Source of the DNA: Ancylostoma caninum
Taxonomy: Eukaryota; Nematoda; Chromadorea; Rhabditida; Ancylostomatidae
DNA length: 64,000 nt
Assembly: GCA_037903475.1 (NCBI GenBank)
Contig: JBAJFG010000621.1
Location: 868,001 to 932,000, forward strand
Reading direction: 5' to 3'
Part shown: one piece after another, positions 10,085-20,607 of the stretch
How the letters are laid out: each line of letters starts with the position of its first letter
How positions within the stretch are numbered: position 1 is the stretch's first letter
Translations under genes and position numbers: made by a program
The notes under the pieces: model-generated
The model's database searches: none
The model's input: only the letters and a program-made list of their open reading frames with translations
Told to the model about the DNA's origin: nothing

Positions 10085-10235
10085 CACCCGGGAACCGGTC
10101 AGGAAATTCAGTCCCGGAATCTTATCAGGCAGCCATGAACACCCGGAAACTGTTCAGGCAACACGCGGAAACTGGTCAGGCAACACTCGGAAACTGACCA
10201 GGCAACACCGAGAGGCTGGCCTAGCCAGGCATCAC
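10085..10235 (+). repeat. Degenerate 20-22-bp tandem repeat next to LTR
   Basis: Mirror image of 4095-4275: units of the type GGTCAGGCAACACNCGGAAACT repeat about four times. Confidence 0.55.
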
Positions 10236-10771
10236 ACCGGACGTCTCTGCAAAAACAGATAACATGGTCCCTCACCTTGTGGAATCCCACGAGGCCATAG
10301 GGAAGCCTTTACCACCAAAAATCGCTTGGATGGGCCACTCGGTACTAACTTCGAGTGCAAGCCACTCCATTTCTTTGCATCGAAGCTTTAAAAAAACGCC
10401 TCCTACCGCGGGTCTCCTCTTAATTGTGCTGCGTACATCCGGCAGGTTGCAACTCGCATGTTATTATAGAGAAAATCCATGTTGACCGAAAAACTGCGCA
10501 GTTTTTGACTTTATGGGAGGAAGTTAAGGGCACACCTATCTGGCATAAGCTTCACCTCTGAATTTCTTCGCACTGTACGAAAATATGGGTGCGACTACAA
10601 AATTTCACGGTCAGGCACACCCGTTCACCCGTCTGCCGGTCCGGACGCGGGCTTCAGTGTACTCGACGCATTGGTTCCAATGGTGTATTGGAAATGTGAG
10701 AAAAAAGGTAAAAAACCCCTATTTCTAAGACAAAAGTTTATATTGATGCGGATGAGTTTCCTCGCTAAAGA

Positions 10772-11825
10772 GGGCTAAGACCGGGAAAGCACTGAATTTT
10801 TGTGTTGAGATTTTCTCAATGCCTTTCAATTTTTTTCAATTGCCGCCAAACTTCACGGTTTTCAATGATACTGTTGCAGACAAAGGAGCCATCAAACATT
10901 CTTGAATAACTTATACCTCTCCTACCAACCCTGTGTAAAAATAAATTGAGTTTGTGTAAAAATAAATTACTTTTCAAATCTTTTCCAACTCCTTCTGACC
11001 CAAACAGACTGTAGGATGCTCTGAAGAATTTTTATTTCAAAATAGAGTTGTATAGATGAGTCCCTGTGTAAATACTCCTAGGGAGTGAAAGGACGCTTGA
11101 ACTTCCTAAAAGGATGGTTTCTGGAAACATTGAAAGGTGAACTGAAAGGCCTGAACAAAAACTAAACAAACCCGCACGAAGATATAGGGACACATTTGGC
11201 GGGTGAATATGAATCCTCCAAGACGTAGCCTGAATTGCACTCGCGGGCAAAGCGCTTGCAACGACTAGTGTTATTACAGTGATATGGTAAGATTGAAGCC
11301 TGAACAGATTCAAAGCATGGTCATATGTATGACAGTGACATCGATTCAGAAAGGATTCGAAATTATCACCGGATCCGGGTTGGAACACTTAGGTAGGCAT
11401 TCCCAAGACAAGCCGCAGGATTCTCTCACCGCATTCGGGTCCAAACATGGCTCTAAATGTTGACTCTTCATACCTATGATCAAAGCGAGCAATGTTTGAT
11501 TGGGATATTCGGAAGATGACACTACTAGGATATTCGAGCATTACAATATATTTGATCGGTTTGTACTTGTATTCCAGTATTCCAAAGCAGTCATTGGTGT
11601 AGCAGTATTAAATTACAAGGAAAGAGTATTCTATCGAAGTGGCCATTCGGAATGTGTCTTAACATCCGCAGTATCCAATGCTAATCTCAGATCTCGTGTT
11701 GCTCACTTCTCGTGTGCTACTCTTTTTCGAGCAGATTTAATATAATACACACATCAACGAGCCACAAATAATGCATGGTAGCTGTTTTGTTGTTTCACAA
11801 ACGCTGGACTATGTATGTACTTTGG
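10772..11825. other. No gene recognised
   Basis: AT-rich sequence between two foldback structures. I see no coding exon, RNA gene or repeat border here. Confidence 0.4.
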
Positions 11826-12626
11826 AGCTTCCGCTTTGCTTTTTACCTTGAGTATTACAGCATTCCTCACTCCATTAATTCAACGCTTTCAATGATTCTG
11901 GAGTATGACCTTTCTTCGACAGGAAAGAACTCATGCAACACCTACTATTGTTCGTCTTTAATACAGAATCAAATGCAGTTGGAACAGCTAGGAACATTAA
12001 CAACTCTAAGGAGAGGTTTTGTGTTCTCTGGTCATAAAACATGGGCATTCTCACTGTGATGATGCTGAAGTTTTCTAATGTGCCACACATATTTTTACAA
12101 GAACAAATTATCGGTCTAATGCTGCGACATAACGTTGTCTTCAGAGGCCTGAAACTAGTTCGACTTTACCGCTCTACGCCACCAAACTTCTCCTAATACC
12201 TGCTGATTAAACCCATCCGCACCAGACAACAATAAGTATCCACTCAACGGACGAATTCGCCACGTGTCTCACTTGCAAGCGGAGCAGATGCCACCGCAAA
12301 AAGAGCTGATCGTCAATGGATGGCAAATGAATACTGTACATATGCTGCAGCCTTGGTCTTATAAGGAGTGCGCCAGTATCCTAACGATCTTAGAGCTCAC
12401 GCAGTGAACAGAATGGCATGAGATCACTAGTTATATACGTCTGTCGGTTCAAAAGGGAGCATGTGCGAATATCCACAACGCTTCAAGCGCTTTTCTAGCC
12501 GATATTTCAAATTCAAGCGCCAAAATGTTGAAACCACGACCACCGTGATCTTCTTTCTGAAGTTTTCCCAGCGCGGTTATCAAGCTCTGCCGTCTTTTAC
12601 TGGCGAGATGTTCATTTATGCGGACG
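11826..12626 (+). repeat. Left 801-bp arm of foldback
   Basis: Gap-free reverse complement of 14413-15213 with very few mismatches. Reading frames in it are mirrored in the other arm, and none resembles a known protein. Confidence 0.85.
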
Positions 12627-13379
12627 ACCGGTTTCACCGGTAAAAATGACATGTCAAGTCAGACATTCTATTTGGTAGACTGCCCCTGACATCGCGCAGT
12701 CACCAGTTTTCCGTTAGGGCACGAGACTCAAGCTTTGCTGTGAAGCCTATTTAGTACTAGTTGTCGTTTTATGTTATCGTTTGGAACATCCACTTAGACT
12801 AAATCTCGCAGTTGCCCGCGGATCAAACATTGTCTAATTGGGCGCTCACCTTGTAGAAAATAAATGGTAAGCATAAGGGAAGCCTACATTCGTTTTGATT
12901 GCTTGCGTTCGCAGCTGTTGATCATCTCACTCGTTGAGTTAGCAATGAATAACCATTGCCGCTGATTTTATCGTTTGCCATCTTCAGTGATCCTTGTCAT
13001 TCAATTTCACCACTTGAGACTTTTAAAGCCGTTTTGAACACATTGCGAACAGTGGCTCATTTCACTGCCGTTTTGTGAGCGGAGCGTGCATGTAAAATGA
13101 TATTTTTGGAATTTCCTTGCGATGCCAATTGACAAGTACTGTAAAAGGGAGTGGCTTTTTCTTACCCGCCTCAGAAGTGGCAATTTTGGTCGAGATGATC
13201 CCTGTTGTTCTGGAACCCTATTTGTATAACCTAGAAACAACTATATCCTAGGGTTTGCTTTGTAAAAGAAATCCCTCCTGATGGTAACGCTCAGCGATAA
13301 GTAAGTTTAGCCAAAGCATTCCTCGCAAAAAATTCGACTACTTGATATAAGCTGATCCACACTAAGGATGCTCGAGCTC

Positions 13380-14230
13380 TACAGGCCTAGGAAGGGACAC
13401 AATGGATCACTTCTCAGTCTGATTGGAATTTGCAGTCCCAAACCACTGATGACCACCTCGTGCTGTGCCCTGCCTCCAATCCTTTCAGCTCTCATCTCAG
13501 GAGCTGTACCATTTGACGCATGCGCTAGAGCGCATTTTTTGAAAATTTTCAGGCTGTAGAGCTCCCTGTTGTGGTGCGCTCCCAGTGCATTGATGAAACC
13601 TTTTGTCCGCTTCTGCTTTGTATTGTAGTTTGATACGAAATTGCTGCTCAAGACAAGAAAGTTTGAGATGAAATTGTGAGCATATGTACCTGAATTCTGA
13701 ATAGATAGAACAGAGCAGTGAGAAATGATTAGCATCACCTGAGGTGCAGTCATTCGTACGATAGCGGAATCCAGGCTTGCAACCGCAGGTGTTGTACATG
13801 CAGATTTGGCTTCCCATGATGTCCTGAATCCACGCAACCTTTCGCAACTCCTCTGCTACACAAATCCTCTTTTTTGCCTGGTTTTTGCCGCTCTCTTCCA
13901 GATTCACCCAAAAGGTGGAGACAATAGTGAAGAAACTCTCTTTCTCGTGTTTGAATTGATTGAGCTTTAAGGCTCCTCAATATCACTGTATCACTCGGAC
14001 TTACACTCCTGTCGTTTTAAGTGTTTTTGCCCAGTTCTTCCTCGCATATCGAGTGAAAAATGAGCACTTGCTAGTGAGCGTAGAACTCCCGAGATAGGAG
14101 AGAGCTTTTGAAAACTGTAAATGTCCCGTCCTACAAAACGGACTTCGAATCGGTTTTCTACAGTCTTTCTAACTGTGGTGTACTTACAAAGGAAGTGAAT
14201 GAGGCTAGCTACATAGGTGGATCGAAATAA
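13380..14230 (-). pseudogene. Decayed cysteine-rich secreted module, copy 2
   Basis: Homologous to 1-780 in the same orientation. It contains the cysteine-rich exon (about 13740-13880; ICMYNTCGCKPGFRYR, then NDCTSG and a GTGATG donor) and the end of the signal-peptide-like exon (ASLIHFLC with a GTAAGT donor near 14190). The ATG and first hydrophobic residues of that exon are lost. It sits entirely inside the Penelope-ended foldback. It looks like a host gene fragment caught between the arms, and is unlikely to be expressed as a protein. Confidence 0.45.
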
Positions 14231-14412
14231 AATCAGTCTGATTCGCCTAATAACATGTTACCGTGCAAAACTGTTTTCTCTCACGTGTAGAGAAGAAAAA
14301 TACAGGAGTTGCAGAACAAACAGCGCTGTGGTGATTCAAGCCCCTGAGCATCCAGTTAGTAATGGACTAGCACCGGTCCATTACTAGTAACTTACTTATT
14401 GTGAGAACCAGG

Positions 14413-15213
14413 CGTCCGCATAAATGAACATCTCGCCAGTAAAAGACGGCAGAGCTTGATAACCGCGCTGGGAAAACTTCAGAAAGAAGATCACGGTGGT
14501 AGTGGTTTCAACATTTTGGCGCTTGAATTTGAAATATCGGCTAGAAAAGCGCTTGAAGCGTTGTGGATATTCGCACATGCTCCCTTTTGAACCGACAGAC
14601 GTATATAACTAGTGATCTCATGCCATTCTGTTCACTGCGTGAGCTCTAAGATCGTTAGGATACTGGCGCACTCCTTATAAGACCAAGGCTGCAGCATATG
14701 TACAGTATTCATTTGCCATCCATTGACGATCAGCTCTTTTTGCGGTGGCATCTGCTCCGCTTGCAAGTGAGACACGTGGCGAATTCGTCCGTTGAGTGGA
14801 TACTTATTGTTGTCTGGTGCGGATGGGTTTAATCAGCAGGTATTAGGAGAAGTTTGGTGGCGTAGAGCGGTAAAGTCGAACTAGTTTCAGGCCTCTGAAG
14901 ACAACGTTATGTCGCAGCATTAGACCGATAATTTGTTCTTGTAAAAATATGTGTGGCACATTAGAAAACTTCAGCATCATCACAGTGAGAATGCCCATGT
15001 TTTATGACCAGAGAACACAAAACCTCTCCTTAGAGTTGTTAATGTTCCTAGCTGTTCCAACTGCATTTGATTCTGTATTAAAGACGAACAATAGTAGGTG
15101 TTGCATGAGTTCTTTCCTGTCGAAGAGAGGTCATACTCCAGAATCATTGAAAGCGTTGAATTAGTGGAGTGAGGATTGCTGTAATACTCAAGGTAAAAAG
15201 CAAAGCGGAAGCT
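14413..15213 (-). repeat. Right 801-bp arm of foldback
   Basis: Pairs with 11826-12626 without gaps. Confidence 0.85.
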
Positions 15214-15262
15214 AGTAAAAAGTAAAACGCAAGTAAAAAAAGTAAAACGCAAGTAAAAAAAC
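15213..15262. repeat. 20-bp tandem repeat at foldback border
   Basis: Two and a half units of AGTAAAACGCAAGTAAAAAA begin right at the end of the right arm. Confidence 0.6.
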
Positions 15263-16833
15263 GAGCGTTTTAGAGTAATGTACCAGTGCTGTCCATTTGA
15301 AAATGTTCATGAATTATTCCTTAGTAGACGCGCATGACAAAAAATGAGAGGAGCAGGAACTTGAATTGCGCAATAAAGGCAATTGCATCAAATCAATGAG
15401 TGCTGTTTCGTCACGTTCCACAAATATGGAAATCTACCTCTGTTACTCCATTAACGAGGATCCACCGTGCATGTAAAGTATGTGATTATCGCCCAATATC
15501 GTTCTTCTCACAGCCTGCGTAACTTATGAGGAAGAGAATTATGTCTTGGCTTTCTAGTTCGGAAATTTTCCTGGAACGCAACACGGTTTCCTCCCAGGAC
15601 TATCTTCTACTACAAATTTAATCTGTTCCTATCATAAATGGGTAAGAGCAGTAAGTAATGGGGATTCGGGAAGGAGGATGCGCAGGAGTCGGTGCAATCC
15701 GTAGGACGTCTGCCAGTAGGAAAAAAGTTTTAGTTTTCAAGCATTTATTTCGACCTCGACAGAATATGTGATTCGCTTCGGGAAAGCTTTTACGTAGCAA
15801 GATTTTTTTTCATATCCTCCTCTCCCTAATCTGGTCAGCTTCAGCGAATGACTTGATAAGTATTCAATCGAAGATGTTTGAACGTACAAGGTCCACAGAA
15901 TATGAAAACAAAAGATGAATCTCTCTCAATCTCTAGGAGCTAGTCATTGGCAATGATGTCTGTACGGGACCTTGCGATATCATGGATAACACCCTAGAAT
16001 GGCTTGCAGACTTTTGTAGCAGGCGGCAATATACCCACTGCTATTCCTTACCGCGCGTCGCTGGACGACATCAATGGGCGCCGCGGCAGCAAAATAGTAA
16101 GCAAGCTCGCCGCCGCGACGTCGCTGACATGTGCTCAACCGTGGGCGAGTGTCGCGACAAAAGTCTGTGAGCCCCTTAACAGAAAGAGAAGGGAGAATGA
16201 AATAGTACTGCGTATGCCTGTAATTGAATGATTGATCTATTGTGTCTAATTTTTAGGTATGGAAAAAGTTTCCGCCCTCTAGCGCTAAGTAGTCACAATA
16301 TGTAGTTAGTTATCCTTGCAAATGCTTTGTAAACGCTGTTTGGTTTTGTTGGTTTGACATCTGTTAATAATATTCACTACACATTTGTTTTGATTTGCAT
16401 CCACATCGTTGTGTTAATCTTGTCGAATTTGTGTCAAAGAAGCTTTATTTGTCACAATATCCCTACAGTAACCCTAAAAAACGGGGTTACGGCACAAAAT
16501 GGAGAGGGTATTCGTATTAAGCACTTCGAATACCCCCCCCCCCCTTTGTACAAAGTTCCGGCGGAAACTTTTTTTTCAATTTTTGAGGCCTCAATGTGGA
16601 GTAGTGCCTTCTTGGCACATGTCACAAAAGCCGTCAAGGAAACACTTGATGCACTTTTGGAATATGGATTTGCTGAGTTTCTCTGTTCCATTCCATTTCT
16701 GCAAAGGTATGGACAAGAATCTGCTTCCTGCATCGGTCAAACGCCCTAAACATCCAAATAACATTGCTGACTTTTCGCCTAGTGGTCGGTGAAAAATGGT
16801 CACTTGAGCTTTGCTAATATGCTATAGGACGTA
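15263..16833. other. No gene recognised
   Basis: Mixed AT-rich sequence with a C homopolymer near 16535. Short open frames (for example 16354-16749) cross the homopolymer and show no recognisable domain. I do not call them. Confidence 0.4.
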
Positions 16834-17372
16834 GTGAAGAAGATGAAGAACACCAGGCTCCATGCCCACCTCTTCAACACAACTGTTCTCCCTGCTTTAA
16901 CCTACGCCTCAGAAATCTCGGCGCTGCGCAAGCAGGATGAGAACGCGGTGAGCGTCGTCGAACGCTCTATCGAGAGGGTGATGCTAGGAATAACCCGCTA
17001 CACGCAAGTGAGGGCAGGAATACGGAGTTCTACCCTGCGTCTACAGTCGAAGATCAGGGACGTTGCCGCCTACGCCGAGTAAGTTGAGTGAGTAAGATCA
17101 AGTGGGCCGGACACGTGATGCTTCTTAACGACAACCGTTGGACAAGAGCCATCAGCGACTGGACCCCACGGAACGTTAAGCGCACAACAGGAAGACCACC
17201 GACGCGATGGTCAGACTTCTTCACGAAGTCCTTCAAGGAAAGGTACAATGCTCTTCGTGTCCCTCAAACGGAAAGAATCCACTGGACGACTCTGGCACGC
17301 GAGAGGGACAAATGGAAGGATTGTTGGCGCCCGCTCGGTATACCCGAAGATCAACAGGAGTCAAGGTGATCA
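16834..17372 (+). pseudogene. RTE-type LINE reverse transcriptase C-terminus
   Basis: Two adjoining frames encode the C-terminal tail typical of RTE/BovB-like LINE proteins, which is abundant in strongylid genomes. Frame one (16834-17082) has RLHAHLFNTTVLPALTYASE and ERVMLGITRYTQVR. Frame two (17088-17369) has [23 protein letters not shown] and [10 protein letters not shown] stop and frame change at about 17080 separate them. The catalytic domain and endonuclease are missing, as expected of a 5'-region loss. This is a dead fragment. Confidence 0.88.
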
Positions 17373-19363
17373 AGGTGACCAGGTGCGCTGGTCTCCGTTA
17401 TTCGAAACTATGTCAACGATTTTGCCCACCTTTTCTGATGTGGTACCCTTTTTTAAAATATTGTACATAGCTTACATGCGTGTATTGTTTACCTGCGTCC
17501 AAATACACCTAGTTTTCAAAACTCACAAAGTACACCAACAAAATGATGATGATCCTCCGAAATCTGCATCCAAGTGGTGTTAAGTTTACTTGTTTTTTCT
17601 TCCACTAAAGAAAAATTATTGACTATCTAAACTCAGCATCTGTCTGATTGCAGTCGAAGTTGCTTGACTTGATCCATTTTTCAAGCCTTTATCGGGTCGA
17701 ATTGACATTTACGGTCAATCCATTTGAACGACTCGCCAACAGAATCGCGTGGAAATTTTCAGGAACGACTCTTTAGAGATCATTCCACAAACTTTTTAAA
17801 CCGCCCTCGTAACACATTCATCCAAGCGTTCATTTGTTGCGCTGGTTTGAATAGTTGAGGTATGAGATCCGCCTATGAAGACGACATTTTTCAGAATGAC
17901 CTTCCTGCGCTAAACGAGAAAAAGTCTTGTTGATGCTCACCCGAGTTGGGTTATCAAAGTTAATAGCTCGTAAGGTTTCCGAATGTTCACAAATGTTCAA
18001 GCCACATGTGCTACAGTCTATTAGCTTAGAGAGGGCGCCCAATCCGGCTTTGGCCGCATTGACGACCTCACCAAGTTTTCGGTTAACTGATCAAATCTTT
18101 GCACTTTTTTGATATTTATGTGGTGTGATTCCGAACGGCAAGCACTAGGCGACAAAAGGTGGCGTTCCAGTACGAGATACCTCGATAGCAGCAGCATAGG
18201 CGCAGACGTTGCTGGCATCGTGCCAGCTCCAGCGTCGATTCTTACCAACCTGGCCGTGGGAATGCGATATGTCCCCAGGTGTTGCCACCATCGACCGGGT
18301 CATACTGAGAATAGCAAAGCCAGCGTATTCCTATTAGTTCTATGGCTACCTTGCCAAAATAGTTAAGTAGTGGAAATAACTCATTTATGGAGAGGCAAGG
18401 CTTTTTGGTACGCAGCGTGTCGAAATAGCGACCCATGTAAATTTTGGCTTTCTTAATGTTTTAAAGCTTTTTCTCTTCTAACAATTGTGTCATCGATGTC
18501 ACCTGCATGCATTATGCAATTCCGGAATATAGAAATTCAGTCAAAAATGCTAGCATTTTAGGTTTCTACCGATGTTAGCATAATCCAGGACGGGTAGCAA
18601 TACGCGTTTTGTTTCTGAAAGAGCACTGCTCTGCACTGTTCTGTTATACTAATGTCAGTTATGAAATGAAGAAATGGAGACTTTTTAACTTCTCCAACAA
18701 TAACTTCTACTTTTGTTTTTATTTATATCTAATGTAACCTTTTTTATCGTTGTTTTTTTATTACTCTACTCCAAAACCACTGCCGGGTCGGCTTGAAGCA
18801 GCCTGTAGGTCGTAGAACTTAATATTCCCCCACCCTGAATCTGCCTAATGCTGAGCGCTTGAGCACTGTCCCGCAAAAACATTCGAAAACTACCTTCCCA
18901 TTGTATCAGACTTCAACGCAGAACATGCTAACGCGTGTTGTTACTCATCCTGAATTAGGCTAACATCGGTACTCACCAGCTGCGGACGCAGGAGGGGGGG
19001 GGGGCGAGAATGGGTCGCCAAACTTTCGAAGAGCTAACAGACCATAGTTTTCTTAATCTTGTCCGATGGACTAGTCCTCCTTCAAAGTTACTCATGTATT
19101 GAAATTTGATTTCCTCCCACTAGGAGTGTCACTGTTACCTACTTTTGTACTTCGTAGTAATGGAAGGCGAATTAATTGGTTGATTAATATTCAACTAAAT
19201 GAACTATGTGGATCTCCTTCTTGAACCCCTGAAGTCTCTTTCATCTTCCACGCAACTACATTTATCACGGAGGCAATAACATCTAAATATTCATAGACCC
19301 ATAAAATAAATTTGTTCAGATCTCAACATATTCATACAAATAAAAAAGAAATGCTCCTTTCGA
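17373..19363. other. Intergenic, downstream of the large minus-strand gene
   Basis: No exon, RNA gene or mobile element recognised. A G homopolymer lies at about 18992-19003. The 3' UTR of the large gene must begin at 19363 and run leftwards; I see no perfect AATAAA, and a GATAAA variant (minus strand) lies near 19260. Confidence 0.4.
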
Positions 19364-20607
19364 TCAATCCTTCCTAATCGACGTCTTGCTGAGTTCACAG
19401 ATCAAATCCCAGATCGGCTCGCCGCGTTTCGAGCACGCCATCCCGTAGTACGGATCGAGCGTCGTCTTCGGCTTGGTTGTGGTCGCAAAAGTCGCCAGAG
19501 TGGCGCCACCGCCCGTTGGGACAATAATGGGTGGGAAGATGCTGGGCAGGCCTCCGTGAGTGGTGCCTTCTTCAGGACTCACTGTAAGAACACCCTGTGT
19601 TGGTTCCAAGGTGACTAGTGTCGAGTCAGGTGTCACGGTCACGACCGGTTGCATTGTAGAGGAGTCCGTCACGACTGTGCTCAACTCTGGCCTAGCCGTA
19701 ATATCTGTGGTTGGCTCTGCCTCCTGAGTGGGCGACGGAACAGTGGGCAGAGTACGGTCGATACTGACTGAGTGGGTAATCTCCTGTGTGGATCCTGTCC
19801 ATGTTACCTGAGGAACAGTCTCCGGGGAGGAGTCTGGTGTTATAGTGATTATAGCCTCTGTGGTAGTACGTAGGGTTTCGGGAGTTTGGCTAGGTCCCAG
19901 AGTTCCCGCAGTGGACCCTTCCGGCACGGAAGTAGCTGTGGTACGACCATCAGGCAATACCGTGACAGGAGGCGTTGGAAATTCATCACCTGTAGTTGGA
20001 GTGGACCGCGTGATAGGTTGAGGGAGTGAATCAGGCGTTATTGTGATAATAGGAGGAGCTGTCTCTGTGGCGGTCGTCCACGGATGAGGTAAGGTTTGAG
20101 GAGAGGAATCAGGCGAAATTGGGGTGGGATAGGTGGGTTCAGCTGTTTCTGCATCTGTGAATGTGACGGTTGCCGTGCTCTCCGACACTGGGGTGGTCAT
20201 GGAAGGGGACACTCCTTCAGTGGAGAGAGTAGATGAACCAATCAGTGGGACAGTGGTCGATGCTTCGGGTGTAACTGTCTCAACTGGTGTCGGGAAGCCA
20301 TCGGTTGAAGACAGTGACGTGACATGGACTGTTTCAGTTGTCCAAGGCTCTGACGATAATGTGGAAACGCCACTAGTTTGGGTGGATATTTCGCCCACGT
20401 GGTCGGTGGCTGTTGATGTCCGAGCAGTTGTGACGGTTGTCGTCCCCTCTGTTGAAATATCTGGCACTAATGTCTGCTGCGAGGTTGTGAAATGATCAGT
20501 AGGTGTGGTCACAGGGATCCAAGGAGTGGCCGGCGTCTGAGGCGATGAATCAGGCGACGTCGTGTAAGGGGTGGGCGGTTGTTCAGTCGGCGAGATTGTT
20601 GGTGGTC
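19364..20607 (-). CDS. Block 8: last exon, Thr/Ser/Pro-rich mucin-like tail
   Basis: This single 1244-base exon encodes 414 residues, over half of them Thr, Ser or Pro, and so a likely heavily O-glycosylated stalk. A degenerate repeat with the core (S/T)PDSSPQT-x-(P/V)-PW recurs about five times (SPDSSPQTPATPW, SPDSSPQTLPHPW, TPDSLPQPITRS, TPDSSPETVPQVTW, TPDSTLVTLEP). The last 30 residues are not Thr-rich and hold two cysteines (GMACSKRGEPIWDLICELSK). No hydrophobic membrane segment or GPI-like tail is seen, so the C-terminus looks secreted. Confidence 0.9.

Larger units (their letters stand above)
8788..10771 (+). repeat. Right arm of 2-kb inverted repeat around gypsy element
   Basis: Reverse complement of 3563-5561 at high identity, with small indels and scattered substitutions. 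It includes the integrase, polypurine tract, LTR and about 830 bases of post-LTR sequence. Similarity ends at GCTAAAGA (10771). The 3.2-kb spacer carries gag, protease, reverse transcriptase and RNase H. Confidence 0.8.
11826..15213. mobile_element. Penelope-terminal-repeat foldback element, non-autonomous
   Basis: Inverted arms of 801 bp (11826-12626 and 14413-15213; paired positions always sum to 27039) enclose 1786 bp. The arms are clearly related along their length to the terminal repeats of the Penelope-like element at 35373-39116. Shared phrases include CGGTCTTATAA/TGGTCTTATAAG and AACGCTTCAAG. This element therefore has Penelope-type ends but no reverse transcriptase or endonuclease between them. 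The interior instead carries copy 2 of the cysteine-rich module (13380-14230). No target duplication is visible at the ends. Confidence 0.7.

Noticed and set aside
16354..16749. 131-codon plus-strand frame
   Set aside because: It crosses a C homopolymer, has no domain, and the opposite strand is open as well.
20133..20495. 120-codon plus-strand frame, Val-rich
   Set aside because: It is antisense to the Thr/Ser-rich last exon; reverse complements of Thr codons give Val/Ser-rich frames.
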